Assembly (NCBI GenBank): GCA_020086605.1
Contig: JACBWW010000017.1
Location: forward strand, 6,531,877 to 6,595,876
DNA from: Lanius collurio
Taxonomy: Eukaryota; Chordata; Aves; Passeriformes; Laniidae
Direction of reading: 5' to 3'
Length of the DNA: 64,000 bases
Within the stretch, counting starts at the first letter, position 1. Each line of letters opens with the position of its first letter. The notes under the pieces were generated by a model. It saw nothing but the letters and a program-made list of their open reading frames with translations, ran no database searches and was not told where the DNA came from. Below, one piece after another: positions 25,429 through 46,835 of the stretch. Both the position numbers and the translations under genes were made by a program.

Positions 25429-27199
25429 CTGCGGGTCAAAGAACATCAGTTACATGTATTTTTAGTTTATTAAGACAAATTCCTGAGATGCCTCTGGTGA
25501 GCTAGGCTTTGTGAAGGGCAAAGGCATGGTCTGACCACGGTGCTTTCACTTGAGCTCTAATGCAGGACACCAACTCCTTCCTTCTACTCTGTTTCTGTGT
25601 CCAAAAAAAAGCCCCACAGCCCCGTCTCGCTCGCTGCTGTGCAGGGACTCCAAAACTCTGCCATAAGGCAGAACCTCCAACTGAAAAGCTGTTTGTTTTC
25701 CTGCTTGTCTGTGTTAAACATTCCCCTGCTGAGCGATTTTTAATATTTTCTAAATATGCCTTAATTACTGCTCAGAACTATCTCTGTGATCCTTTAACCA
25801 TGTTATAAAAGGAGTTTATATAGCAATTAAAAACAGGTTTTACCCCAGAGCAGGCACCGGGGTAGCCAGTGTTGTATTTCTGATAGCTAACAGCATGTTA
25901 AAAATGGATCTGAGCCAGGCACCACCAACAAAAAGAGACATACACTTAATTTTACCACAGTGGTTTTAAATTCAGAACCATCTTTTGGATTCTCTTATTC
26001 TGGGCTGAATATCCTCTCCCTGAATGCAATGCTAAAACTCTTATTGCTTTAGACCACTGGGGCAGGATTAGGTCACAACGAGCCTTGTTCTTTAAGAATA
26101 ACCACAGGTTTTGATCAAAATTTAAATTTAAATTGTGCACTGGCAAGACCGCTAGTGGCCATGTGAACATAGAGAGATGAGTGCTACATTTTAGTTTTCC
26201 AGCTCTGCAATGAAAAATGCATTTCCATAATTTTAAACCCAAATCTCTCATTCACTCAGAGACTCCAGGTCTCATGAATTTTGCATTATTTTTTTTTTTA
26301 ATGAAGTCAGCATTTTGAGTCTCTCGAAAGTCAGGGGTTGCTGTTGCACTCATTCATTCAGTGGGTTGCTCCAACCTGAGTCTGGTGAGGGATGAAAACA
26401 TGGAGCTGGATTCCACAAAGCTTTTATTCCTTAGCCAACTTCAGACCTCCAAGCTGTACCTTCTCTTTCATCACTTCTGCTCATCCTCTTTTTCCTAATT
26501 TGCTGCATTTTGCCTGTCTTGTGTAGGCTGTGAGCTCCTCGGGGCAGAGGCAATGCCTCTATTTATAAAAGAGCTGTGAAGTGGTGCTGCTGAATCAAGT
26601 GCTCTGTTGTAATAACAAGAAATTTTAGTGGAAATCTGAAGTGGAAAAGGAGCTTCCTGGTGTATCCACCTCCACTCTGCACCAGGTTTTAAGGGAGACT
26701 GAGAGTGGAAAAACTTCAGATGTCTTTCAGGTGGGAAGGGTGCAGCCTGAGAAAAAAAAATGCCTTGAGAAAGGAAAAAAAAAAATTCCAGAGCTGTATT
26801 TCCTGAGTTTTTTGACTTCCAGTAAAACACCACGGATCAGAGCAGGCAGGGCCCTCCTCCTCCATTGATTCTGCAGCAGAATGGAGGCTTTCCCCTGACT
26901 CCTGCATTTCACTGATATCCTGAGGCTGGTATTCCACTGCCAAAGCCTTGGTACACCAGGCACACAATGCATGCTCTCACACAAAATGCTCCCCTTCTCG
27001 TAAGGCACATGGTTTCCTGCCTTTCTGGGCCAACTACTTATTGTTTCAGTGAAACTTACTGGCACTATCCAGCTCTTTGCTTGGTTTTTCCGTCCATGAA
27101 ATATTGTAAAAACGCACACACTGGTGATTCTGATGCTCAGCATACAGACATTGCTACCTTTAGTACCTGGAAAGGGTCCTTGATGGTGGATGGATTTTA

Positions 27200-27752
27200 C
27201 CAGCAGGTCAAGGGAGGTGATTCTGCCCCTCTCCTCTGCTCTGGTGAGACCCCACCTGCAGTGCTGCATCCAGCTCCAGGGTCCCAGCACAGGAAGGACA
27301 TGGACCTGTTGGAGCAAGTGCAGGGAAGGCCACGAAGATGCTGGAGCACCTCTGCTATGGAGAGTTGGGTTTGTTCAGCCTGGAGAAGAGGAGGATCGAG
27401 GGAGATCTTAATGGGGTTTTTTGGTACTTGAAGGGGGCCCGTGTTAAAAATGGGAACAAACTTTTTAGCAGGACCTGTTGCAATAGGACAAGGGGGAATG
27501 ACTTTAAACTGAAGTCATTGTAGATGAGATATCAGAAAGAAGTTTTTTATCATAAGGGTGGTGAGGCACTGGCACAGGTTGCCCAGAGAGGTAAATGGTA
27601 ATGCCCCATTCCTGCAAATGTTCAAGGTCAGGTTGGATGGGGCTCTGAGCAACCTGCTGTCATTGAAAATGTTCCTGCTCATTGCAGGGAGGTTGGACTA
27701 GATGACCTTTAAAGGTCCCTTCCAACCCAAACTGTTTTATGATTCTATGTTC
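27200..27752 (+). mobile_element. CR1 LINE 3' fragment
   Basis: A typical CR1 3' end. It has the GAGACCCCACCTGCAGTGCT block, a GGTTTGTTCAGCCTGGAGAAG block, a GTGAGGCACTGGCACAGGTT block, and the ending TTCCAACCCAAACTGTTTTA followed by the terminal motif GATTCTATG. It is about 550 bp, 5'-truncated, with no intact reverse transcriptase. The terminal ATTCTATG is the CR1 3' hallmark. Confidence 0.93.
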
Positions 27753-30700
27753 ATCATCACAGTTGTGAACATTAACTTCATTTACACTTGGGTCATAGAA
27801 AATTAATTTGAACTCCCGTTTGTGTATCAAGGCCCTGCAGATTTCATCTTTCTCATCATGTAGCCTCTCAGATATATAATTTTCTTCTTGTTAGAGTTTA
27901 AGCCAAAGTTGCTCTTTTAGCCAAGCCACACAGAGACATTTGCTGTCACAGTTCAGTGGTGTTCGGAGCCAGGGCTTTTGTTGCCATGTTTATGGTTTAA
28001 GGCTCTTTAAGGCACCATAAACCTCCGTGTGGAAGTGCAGTGGCTCCCAGGGCTGGTGCAAACAGTGGCATTTAATGTGCCTGTGGAGCTGCCTGGTACA
28101 GGCCTGGGCTGAGGGAAGCCCAACAATGCTTGTTTTATTGCCTTCAGAGCTGGGCAAGCCCCTGTCCTCCAGCAGAATGCCTGACCTTGTTCCACGGCAG
28201 AATGTGCCTGCTGTTCTCTCTTCATGGAAACATTTCCAGGTTTATTGAAGGGACCTTACTCTATCAAACTGCAACTGATTACTTAGCTAAGTACAAAGCA
28301 GCTTCCTCTCCAACAAACAAAGGCAGGCACTGCACTTGATCTCCAGGGGTTTCTCCTGGCAGCTTTGCTTTGGGTTTGGAGAAATGAGGTGAGGACCCTG
28401 CAGTGGAGGAAGGAGCAGTGATTTCCAACCCCCCAACTGGAGCAAGCTTTTAATAATCGTTGTTTTCAAACCACAAGCTAAATTCCAGTCTAAACCACAC
28501 CAGCAGGTTTTCCTAAGTGATCCCGTGTGCTACACTGTATCTCCACCCCGGCACTGAGCCTTTTTAAATTCAGCTCTGAGGTCACTTTGAAGTCAAGTAG
28601 CTGAAGTCCCGGTTTTAACAGGTGAATTCTGGTTCTCACAGGGTGTTTACTGAAACCAGCTTTCGCTCTTCAAACACACTTCTCATCCCAACACTCTGCC
28701 TCTCAACAGAAACTCCGTGCTGCTCTCTTACTTCCTGCACTGAAAATATCGCTCAGATTTTAAGCTCCAGGAAACAAGCAAAGAGTTTATGACCAAGACA
28801 AGGTTTTTCTTCTTACTCTTTTCTGCTAAGTTTACAATTTTTTTAGTACATAAATTGAAAGCCATTTAACCCTCTCTGTACAAATTAAAGCTTTGCTGCC
28901 TCCTTCCAATCTAATATAAAATCAATGCCAGGCTTGAGAAATAATTATAACAAGATCTTGATTACCACATACCTGAACTACCATGTAATTATCAGCCCTT
29001 GCTCTGCTCTGGTTTACAATAATGCTTTCTTCATACCTCTTTGTCTTTACAGAAGCCAATGAAAGACACTTCACATGCCTGTACCTCTTTTCACCCTGGG
29101 AATGTCACAGCATCTGAGGACAGAAAGGTTTTCCCACTGGCCTCTTCTGTGGAGGGTAAATCTCCATCATAAAGCATTTTCTAAGCAGCTGACCAGGACA
29201 GCAGATGAGAATGTGTTTCAGAGTATTTTCCCTGATTCTTGAAAGTGCAAAATAAGCCTGCTGCAAGCAGCCAGACCCTGATGGACAAATGGATACACCT
29301 GGCCTGACTCTTCTTCAGCTGATGAAGGGTGGCCAAGGACTGTTGGTACTATGATGTAAAGCTTTGTGTGTGTATTTAAGACTATTCTGACAATTTATTA
29401 CTCAACAAAACTCTTCTAGAAAAAAAACTCAGTGTGGATGTAACCCCTGAGGGACCCTTGGAAGGAGATTGAAGTATCCAGGGACACTTGGACTTGTCTG
29501 CTGCAACAGCAAGTGGCAGGGAGGGTTGGCCATGGCAGGACTGAGCACAGAGGGCGGTTTTGGACTGTTGCTCCCAGGTGCTACAGCATGGATACTCTCT
29601 CAGCTGGGAATGCGACCCAATTTACAGCTGGCAAACTTTGAAGAAATCAAAGAAAACTTCTTTTGTAACATTACAGTGAAGTAAGAGGAGTTCTCTTAAG
29701 AGAAGAGAAGCCCTCAGAATAGGAAGAGAGGATTTAATAAGATTTCATTCACTACTTGCTGCCTGGAATAGAATTTGTGAGGGAATGCTGTTCTTATCCT
29801 TATAAGTGGCCAATGTCTTCTCAAACCCAGCAAAGCAGAGGGCAGACAAGGTTTATAGTTCACATTAGCAGATTCTAGTGACATAAGTTTACAATAATGG
29901 TCTAATAGTTCAGTGTAACAGTGACTCATGGCTTATTACTGTGGCAATAGGAATGTAAAGAGATCTCATTTGAAAAAAAAAAATATTTGGATAATTCACA
30001 TCCTTTCCTCCCTACTCATGAATTCCTGTGCCATTGACTGCTAGCTGCTAAAAACAGGATCCTTTTTGTGTATCTAAAGGAAAAAACCTAGTATCAGAGA
30101 AGGTGGGAGGGGACCAAGGTCCTTCCACACAGACCCTTCAGGAAATATTTGTAATGAAAGCCCTGTGAGAGCGTAGGAACATTTTAAAAAGATGGGAACA
30201 ATCTAAGAAGGTATCTTGGTAAGAAGAAGGAGAGGAATTAATGAATGACAGCAGTTCCCAGCTTTGGTATTTTGCACCATAGGAGTGGGAGTTACAGGAC
30301 CAAGCTGCAGCTTTGTCTTGGAGAAGCTGTTCCACTTCAGCAGCAGGAAGCTCCAGGGAACAGCCCAGGAACAGCCCTGTGGGCTGATGAGGAGCCAGAG
30401 AGGAGCCACAAGAGGAGACTCACTAGGAGCCATTTGAAGTTGTACAAGTCCCTTAAGGACAGCAGCAGGAAACAGGATCTGGAAAGACCCGAGTAAGGTA
30501 TCTGCAAAAGAAATGGATTACCACCACCACTCCTTCGAAAAAGAAAAAACCCACATGGCACTTCAGAAACAAGCCGCTGAAGTGTGAAATCATGCGGCAG
30601 GGAAAGCTGTCACAGAGAATCAGAAATTGATTTAATAGACACAAATTGACTGCTGCATGATTTGTGCAGATTGCTGCTGGCTGAGAGGCAGAGAGATCCA

Positions 30701-33700
30701 CAGCTCTGGAGAGCTGAGCGTAGGCACCGCCTGGCAAAAGGTGTGGAAAGCAAAAATTTCATCATTGGTAATAGTACATGTACTGAATGCTTCCTCTTCA
30801 GTAGGGAACAATTAAAATCGATGGCAGGATGCAAGGTAACAAAAGGAAATGACTGATCAATATGCATGTCTTGGAGCTGAAGACAAGCTCGTCTGCCAAG
30901 AGCAGCATGCTGATGAGGCGAGTTTCTGAGAGGGAACCTGAAAAGCTTCCACTCCTGATGCTCAAAAACACAACCCAGCTGAGCAGATGCCAGGTGCAGT
31001 GCTAGGAGAGGTGATGGCACTGAGGAGGTAAGAGAATAACTGTTAGGAAAACCAGGGAATATTAATTTTCAGACTAAATAGATTTAAAGTAAAAATGTGA
31101 TGCTTGTCTTCTTTGCCTTTCTAAAGATCTCAAAAGCCCTTTAGTGATATTGAAAAATTATGGTCTTTACATACATGTGCAAGGTTTTAGAGATACTGTG
31201 ATCATGATATTTTAAGGCTAATGTCCAATTTATTCCTCTGCTGAAAGCACTTAAAATCTCATTTCCCTGTATATTTCACTGGGGGGGGTCTCTGCCAAGT
31301 GCTGCCAAAAATCAAACGTTAAATCTTCTATAATTCAGTAGTTTTAAATCAGTCACCCAGATTTCTGAATAATTTAAAAAATATTGCTGTAAAGCCGACT
31401 GCAGGGTCTGCCATGGCTCCAGCAGGACAGGGAAGAGCATGTGGAACTCCAGGTTTGTTTTCCCAGTTTTTCCCTCCTAAATGGTATTTGTTTCTAAGAC
31501 AACAACCCACAGACTGGCACATGAGCAGTTAAACACCTCAGGTCTTGCAGCTCATACATCTCATTCTGCTGACACAGGCAGAAGGCGGACACAGCTGAAG
31601 ATCAGAGCCAGAAAAATGCTGCAAAAACTTTGTGAAAGTTCACTTCATGGTAACCCCACATTTGCCTGAACATATTCCCCATGAGTTCCTGACTAGCATC
31701 CTAAACAGTGGATAAAGACCTATTTTATCACCTCATGACTTGTATTTCTTTAAGAAACCAGAGAAGATTGGTAACATTGAGCCTCCATGTTCTCACTGGG
31801 CTTGGAGCAAGGGTTCTTCTCATGATCCTGCATTGTGTCACCTACTGCCTCCTCTGCAGAGCCTCCTGCTCTCTTGGCAAAGGTGAATGAGCAGCCACTC
31901 CCCTTAGAAGCCAGCAGGACCCACTGCATCTTTTCCTGGAGGCTGGCACCTAGCCAGACATGCTGCTTCGCTCTCTCCCTGCGGGAATGCATGGAAGGAC
32001 AGAGCTGTGCAAAATCTGTCTGGTCTGGGGAGGGTTTGGATGCTTGGCTATTGAGGAAATGCTGGCATGTTCCTCCCAGTGCCTCTGTGCTCCAGCCATC
32101 TGCCACCTGCCTCCTCACTGGGGGTGTTTTGTGCTTGCTGGGAAGGGGAAGCTTGGAAGCTCAGGGTGGAACAGCTGTGCTGTCCTTGGGCTCAGCCAGA
32201 CACACCGCACATTGTCTCACTCTCCAAGGCAGTGGGAAGGTGTGTGGAAACAGGAGGAAAGAGTTGCAAGCAACCTTTTTTAGAGAGCCATAGTTAAGCG
32301 TTTCAGGGCCAACACAGATATGTTCATTCCGTCCTTCCAGTCCGTCCCCACCAAAACCTACCCTAAGCAACACTAAGAATTAGAGAAATGGGAATCAAAA
32401 CCCCTCCACTGGCTGTGAGGCAGGAGAAACTCCATGTGCAGCTGATACAACCTTCATGCTCTGAACTGTGGGGATGCATCCCCTGCCTTTGTGGAAACCA
32501 TCTATCCAGCTGACATAGAAGGATCAGGCTGTCTGGTGGGCAAGGACAGCCCTGACCTCTGCCATGGCAGGAGCAGCTTTGTCAGTGGGAACAGGAGGAA
32601 GAAAAGGCACTACTAAGCTGGGTTCTGCTGCAGAACAGAAAATGCATTGTTTGTAAGTCAGACTTTGGAACTGCTTAAGACTTAAACACAGCTTCAATTA
32701 ATTAACCTTTTGCAGAGCAGCACAGCCCCAGAGTGAATACAACACTATTCAGTCCCTTGACTGCAGATTTTGTTGCAAAATAAACAAGTTTTTCCAGGGC
32801 TGGGCTTGATAGTGCTGATCAAGAGGTTGGATTGGGTTCAAAGTCATCTCAAAGTCCTAGTGGGGATACGAAAATGGTTGTAACACCTAGAGAAAATTAC
32901 TGTTAGCGAAATATTTGTACACAGCACATGTTGTAAAGCCCCAAATGGCCTGACAGAGGTGCTCTTTAATGAGTCTTATGAGCATGTTTCCCAGCAGTGT
33001 GAACCTTGTGGGGTTTGTTTTTATTGCCTTATTAAGATCTGTTTCCAGGATGCTCAAGCAACATTTTTCCAGCTATTTTTAATGCATAATTACACTTTTC
33101 TTCCTTTGCTAATGTTATTCCTGTAAATGTGTCCTCTGGACCAAGCAGTGCCTCCCTCATGGTAACAAAACTGTCATGTTGGTGAAAACGAAGGATGGAA
33201 TTTGATCCATCGAGGTCAATACTTGACCTCTCATCCTCTCTTTCTGAAGTTGAGAACATTCTGCAGCAGTTTCTGCAGCAGGTAGATGCTGCCCTCTGGT
33301 ACATGAGGAAATGGCACCAACATTTTTCCACCAAAAACTAGGAATATTTCTTCAGCATAAGGGGAATGACAGCTGAAAAAGAGCCACTGCAGCTGGACGC
33401 CTCAACCCCACCTGAATCAGAGCTCAGGCTCAAATACAGGCAACAATCATTAACTGCTCCAAACCACGGAACAGGGGAGTGTGTAAAGATGCACTGGGAG
33501 TGATGGGATGCCAGCACTTCCAGGGAATGGAATGCTCCTGGCTGCTCTAGCCAGCAGTTTCCATCTAGAATAATCTATCCAGGGATGGTTTGCACACTAC
33601 TGTCCATATGTTCATAGTAGCCATAGCAGAGACACGACTTCATATGCTCTATAGGGAACGTGGCCCTGCAAGTGGCTTAGTGTATGGCCCCTCCCATTGG

Positions 33701-34159
33701 GAAGAGCAGCTCAGCCTTGACCTCCAGGCATTCCTTCCAACCAACACTTCTGTGATCCTTCATCTCTTCCTGTGGCAGGGCCTTGGCCCCACAGCTGCTG
33801 GGTTTGTAAGTTATTTCCCTGTCTTGGACCAACTGCAAGCCAAAGGAAATAAAGCTGGCAGAATCCCCCAGATCACTGGGCTGTAGTAATCCCTGCTGAG
33901 GCCTCCACAAAGGATGTGGAACAGGAGCAGCATCCCAGCAGAACCCTGGCTCCATCCCCTCCAGCCTCATGGGCACCAGGGCTGAAGAAATCCAGGATGG
34001 CAACACAGGTCACAAACCCATAAACAAGACCTGGAGGAGAACCACATGTCTGAAGTACAATTCCCTGATAAATTTTCTCCTGGCATGATCTAACTCCATT
34101 TCTCTCTCTCCCAGGCATAGCCAACCACCCCCTCTGGTGAAGTTATGAAGCCAAAATTT

Positions 34160-34810
34160 TAAAAGAAAATAAAGAACTATCTCATATCATTCTTCACGTA
34201 CACTTCATTTTGAGACACAGTTTTATTCTTCAATGCCCACAAAGCAGATTCAGCCTGCTGGGTTCTCATTCTTTATTTTAAAATGTTTTCACAAGTAGCA
34301 AAAGTTTGGGTTTTTGAAGAGAAAAACAGAAACATTGTCTGTTTTCAGAATGCCTATAAACAGATGCTTTCCCCCTTTGTACCAGGACACAAAATTAATA
34401 TAAATATATGTCTATATATAAAAATAAATGATTTGGCACTAGCATATTCAACTAAGACCATTTCAGTGGGAGACAGATACAAAATAGAAATAAACCTGTA
34501 ACATCACAATTTTATAAATCCCTTTTTTAAAGGTGTTCAAAAATTTTGACCTTCCACTGAGCATGAAAGAGGAGAACCCCAAATGCCACTGAAATGGGCA
34601 AATCATTCACAACAACTACATTTTGTATAATTCACAATGTCACACTTCAAGTTATTGTGACAAGGCAGATATGAAAGTGTCAGAAGTGCATAAACTCTGG
34701 GGTTTACATAGAAGATGATACATATTTAAAGTATATTTTATATTTTAGGGCTGTTACCTCACTTTACCCCAAAATAATTATTTTAGCCTATAAGATAAAT
34801 AGTAACTTCT
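34160..34810. other. AU-rich stretch resembling a 3' UTR
   Basis: This sequence is strongly A+T rich with alternating TATATA tracts. On the minus strand there are two AATAAA-type signals at its low end (within 34,200-34,280). It could be the distal 3' UTR of MYD88, about 3 kb past its stop, or of an unseen gene, or plain AT-rich spacer. No coding sequence is seen. Confidence 0.25.
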
Positions 34811-35977
34811 AATAAAGCAACAGCCTCATAACAGTAAGACCTTCCCAGCATCCAAGCCAAGCAGAGAGAAGGGCCAGGGCACCACAAGCAGGGTGGTAAC
34901 AAGATCCCAACATCTTTCACCACTAACTGGAACATGGCATTTATCTATTGGAAGTCAGAAAATTTAGAAATTCAGCTCCTGCATTTGCTTTCCCATCCAG
35001 AACTGGCACCTTTCCTGTTGGGCAATTACCAAATTATCTATTACAAACATCATCATTTTTCCTGCTGTTATTTCCCCTTCATTTGCAACATGCCAAGTCC
35101 CAAACCATCAGGACTCAGAAGACATTGCAATAGGTTCAAGCTGCCAAAATTCTCACTGGTTTTGGTATACCTTGCTCAGAAGGAGAGCAAGGGAGACAAG
35201 AGAACTCACTTGTCTTTTTTCCATTCCAGACAGGGGTCAGTGCCCTGCTGGCCCATCCCACCCGCATGCCCTCGCAGGGTGCCAGCATGGGCCATGGCCT
35301 CCCTCTAGCGTCCAGAGCACGGGCTCCTCTGCCTCAGCTCCCCCGGAACGAGCCACCAGAGCCTTTCCAGCTCTCCAGGCAGGAGGAATCTGGTTCGGTC
35401 CTGTGAGTAATGACCCATAATTGATGTTTATAGACTCTCCAGAGTATGAAAATTCACCGAGCCCCCGGAGCGCCTGGGGATCAAGCAGCCTCCTGAAGCT
35501 ATTCTATAATTAACATTTAATGATTATGCAGAAAGCCTGAGGCAAGCAGCTGTCTCCACTTCTGCAGGAGAGGCCCCAGGGCAATAGGACATGAAGACAA
35601 ACTATTCAGAAACCCCTCATCAACTTAACTCTCCTCCTCCTGTGCCCACAGACTTCTCACTTATTCTAGCAAGACAAGAAGGTGCAAATGTCACCTTGGC
35701 ACGATGGCAGCAGTTATTTTAGTAGAACAAACACCCAGCTCATGGGTCTATCCACAAATTGCTCTCGCTGCCAGTGTGATGTGCGTGAATGAGCTTCACC
35801 ATGCTCAGGTCAAGGGCTGCTGCTGTCAGCCCGGAGGAACCAGCAGCAGCACCTGGACAGGCTTTAGTAGCATCCCTGGTAAGGGATCATTCACTGACAG
35901 GGAGCATGAGGGAGGGGCAGCAGCACGTTTCTACTTGTGCTTCAGCCCTGGTAATGCTTTAAAACAAAGCTAAAATT

Positions 35978-36052
35978 GGAAAAAAAAACAAAAAAACAAA
36001 CAACAACAAAAAAAAAAAAAAAACCCAAGCAAAAAAAAACCAAAAAACCACA
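35978..36052 (+). repeat. A-rich low-complexity tract
   Basis: Runs of A are broken by single C and CAA units. It may be a degraded poly-A tail, but no retroelement body is recognisable before it. Confidence 0.85.
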
Positions 36053-36996
36053 TCCAGATGCAACCCTAAAAATGTAAACTAGTAAAACATTAAGCTGTAA
36101 AATCAACATGAGTCAGTGGCTGAAGTAATGAACAAAGGGGCAGAGTTCAAGCAACTCTGGACACATAAGCAAGATTCCTCTCTTCCCCAATTTAAGAAGT
36201 AAATATTTACTGTAAATCTGTTTAATACACCAATGGATCGCTTTAAACACTCCTTTGGGCAGAACTCCTGACCTCCACCCTGGAGCACGGATGAGAACTA
36301 CTAGTCACGGGCAGGATTCAAGGCCAAGTCTAACAAGCAGAGCAGTCTTGACGTTGCTCGGAGCCTTAGTCACAGAAATACAGTAATTATTGTGGCAGTT
36401 AATTAAATTAGGCTCTTTCCTATTAATAAAACATTCGCCTCCATATTTTAAACAGCCCAAATGCCAATTTAATACACTTCTAATTCAGTGTTTAGCCCGG
36501 TGCCTCTGAGGCATCCCAAAAGCTGCTGTGTTTTGGAAGGCTTTTAAAGGTGAAAGAATTTAAGATCTGGACCCACTGAGGTGCAGACCTTGGTCAAGTC
36601 AATGAGCAACAGCAGTCCCTGCTTTGTGTAGTAAGGACTGTCACTGAAAAGATGTATTTTAAGACTGCATTTCTCCTCAAGAAGAAGTGAAAATTTAGTA
36701 ATATCTGGGAATATTAAATGCTGGTATAAGGTCACTGAATCAAATGCGACCTGAAGAGAGACAGACCTGTCCAAAATGGTACAATTCCCATCAAGCCTTG
36801 ATGTTACTGTAGCTTTTAAAACATTGACAAAGCCTGCAGTTTAAAGCTCTGAGGTCTTGCTAATGCTTACAACAGAGTCTTTCTATATCAGACACTCTTT
36901 AAATGTGTATTTTCGGTATTTTTAGTGAAAGTGCTTACTCTGCAGATGCTGGCTGCTGCTGCTCACTGCCTTAGCCCAGAACACCCACACAGTTGC

Positions 36997-37002
36997 TTTA
37001 TT
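36997..37002 (-). terminator. MYD88: Candidate MYD88 polyadenylation signal AATAAA
   Basis: A canonical AATAAA on the minus strand lies 171 nt past the MYD88 stop codon. Mammalian MYD88 transcripts have longer 3' UTRs, so a more distal site is possible, and this may be an alternative proximal site. Confidence 0.45.
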
Positions 37003-37172
37003 TCCCCTCAGAGCTGTGAAGAAGTGCTGGAGAAAGTCCTTTGTTCCCAGTCACAGGCTCCAAGCAAGGATCCAGGTTCTGAAGTGGTGGAAGACCCTGT
37101 GTCAATGGCACCCCTGGTCCAAAGGCACGGCCAGGACAGGTTACAAGAGCATCTAGCTTTCAGGACTTTGCA

Positions 37173-46162
<8,990 letters not shown>

Positions 46163-46399
46163 CACTGGGCCGCGCTCCGAACTTCCCCTTTCCGGCACTT
46201 TCGCTTCCTGGCTCGCCCCGCCTCTCCCCCGCCCCCGCAGCGCTCTCTCCGCCCGCCCTCAGCGTGCGGGGCCGGTCGGGTTGGCATGGCGATAGTGTGG
46301 CCGGCAGGACCAGGGAAGTGGTGCTTCCCCGGTGCTCGGCACCTCGGGTGCTGTGCCCGGTTCCGGGCTCAAGTCAGGAAGGGCATTGACGGGCTGGGT

Positions 46400-46835
46400 C
46401 CAGAAAAGGAACGGAGCTGGGGAAGGGTCTGGAGCACAAGTCCTATGAGAAGCGGCAGAGGGAGCTGGGGGTGTTCAGCCTGGAGAAAAGCGCAGGGGAC
46501 ACATTACCACTCTCTAAAACTCCCTCCCGACAGGAGGGTGTAGCCAGATGCACATCGGGCTCTTCTCCCAGGCAATAAATGATAGGACAAGATGACAGTC
46601 TTAAACTGTGCCGGGGAAGTTTAGGTTGGACATCAGGAAGAATTTCTTCACAGAAAGCGTGATTACATTGGAATGGGATTCCCCAGAGAGGTGGTGGAGT
46701 CACCATCCCTGGAGGTGTTTAAGGAAAGACTGGATGTGGCACTCAGTGCCATAGTCAGTTGACAAGGTGGTGTTGGGTCACAGGCTGGACTCGAGCTCAG
46801 AGGACTTTTCCAATCTAATTGATTCTGTGATGCTC
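46400..46835 (+). mobile_element. CR1 LINE 3' fragment between MYD88 and CRY-DASH
   Basis: A clear CR1 copy with blocks GGGAAGGGTCTGGAGCACAA, GAGCTGGGGGTGTTCAGCCT, CTCTTCTCCCAGGCAATAAA, GGTTGGACATCAGGAAGAAT, GTGGTGGAGTCACCATCCCT and GATGTGGCACTCAGTGCC, ending in TTTCCAATCTAATTGATTCT. It starts about 240 bp upstream of the MYD88 ATG and points away from MYD88. Confidence 0.95.

Larger units (their letters stand above)
24951..36990. other. Intergenic region between OXSR1 promoter and MYD88, no recognised gene
   Basis: About 12 kb in which I recognise no protein family on either strand. It contains one CR1 copy (27.2-27.75 kb), a weak candidate 3' exon at 25.27-25.43 kb, an AU-rich stretch at 34.16-34.81 kb, an A-rich tract at 35.98-36.05 kb and two AT-rich homeobox-site-like blocks (35.4-35.54 and 36.33-36.5 kb). 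Part of the right end is probably MYD88 3' UTR. Confidence 0.7.

Noticed and set aside
26727..27317. 196-codon minus-strand ORF
   Set aside because: It partly runs antisense through a CR1 copy and the rest resembles no family.
32770..32890. Possible CR1 remnant (GGGCTTGATAGTGCTGATCA-like text)
   Set aside because: Resemblance to the CR1 3' end is too weak and the flanking blocks are missing.
33032..33334. 100-codon minus-strand ORF with a plausible soluble-protein composition
   Set aside because: No family recognised, no acceptor and donor pair that makes sense and no neighbouring exons; treated as chance.
46163..46198. Upstream in-frame extension of MYD88 beginning at a GTG codon (46,198)
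   Set aside because: Vertebrate translation normally starts at ATG; the ATG at 46,162 has a good context and gives a family-typical length.
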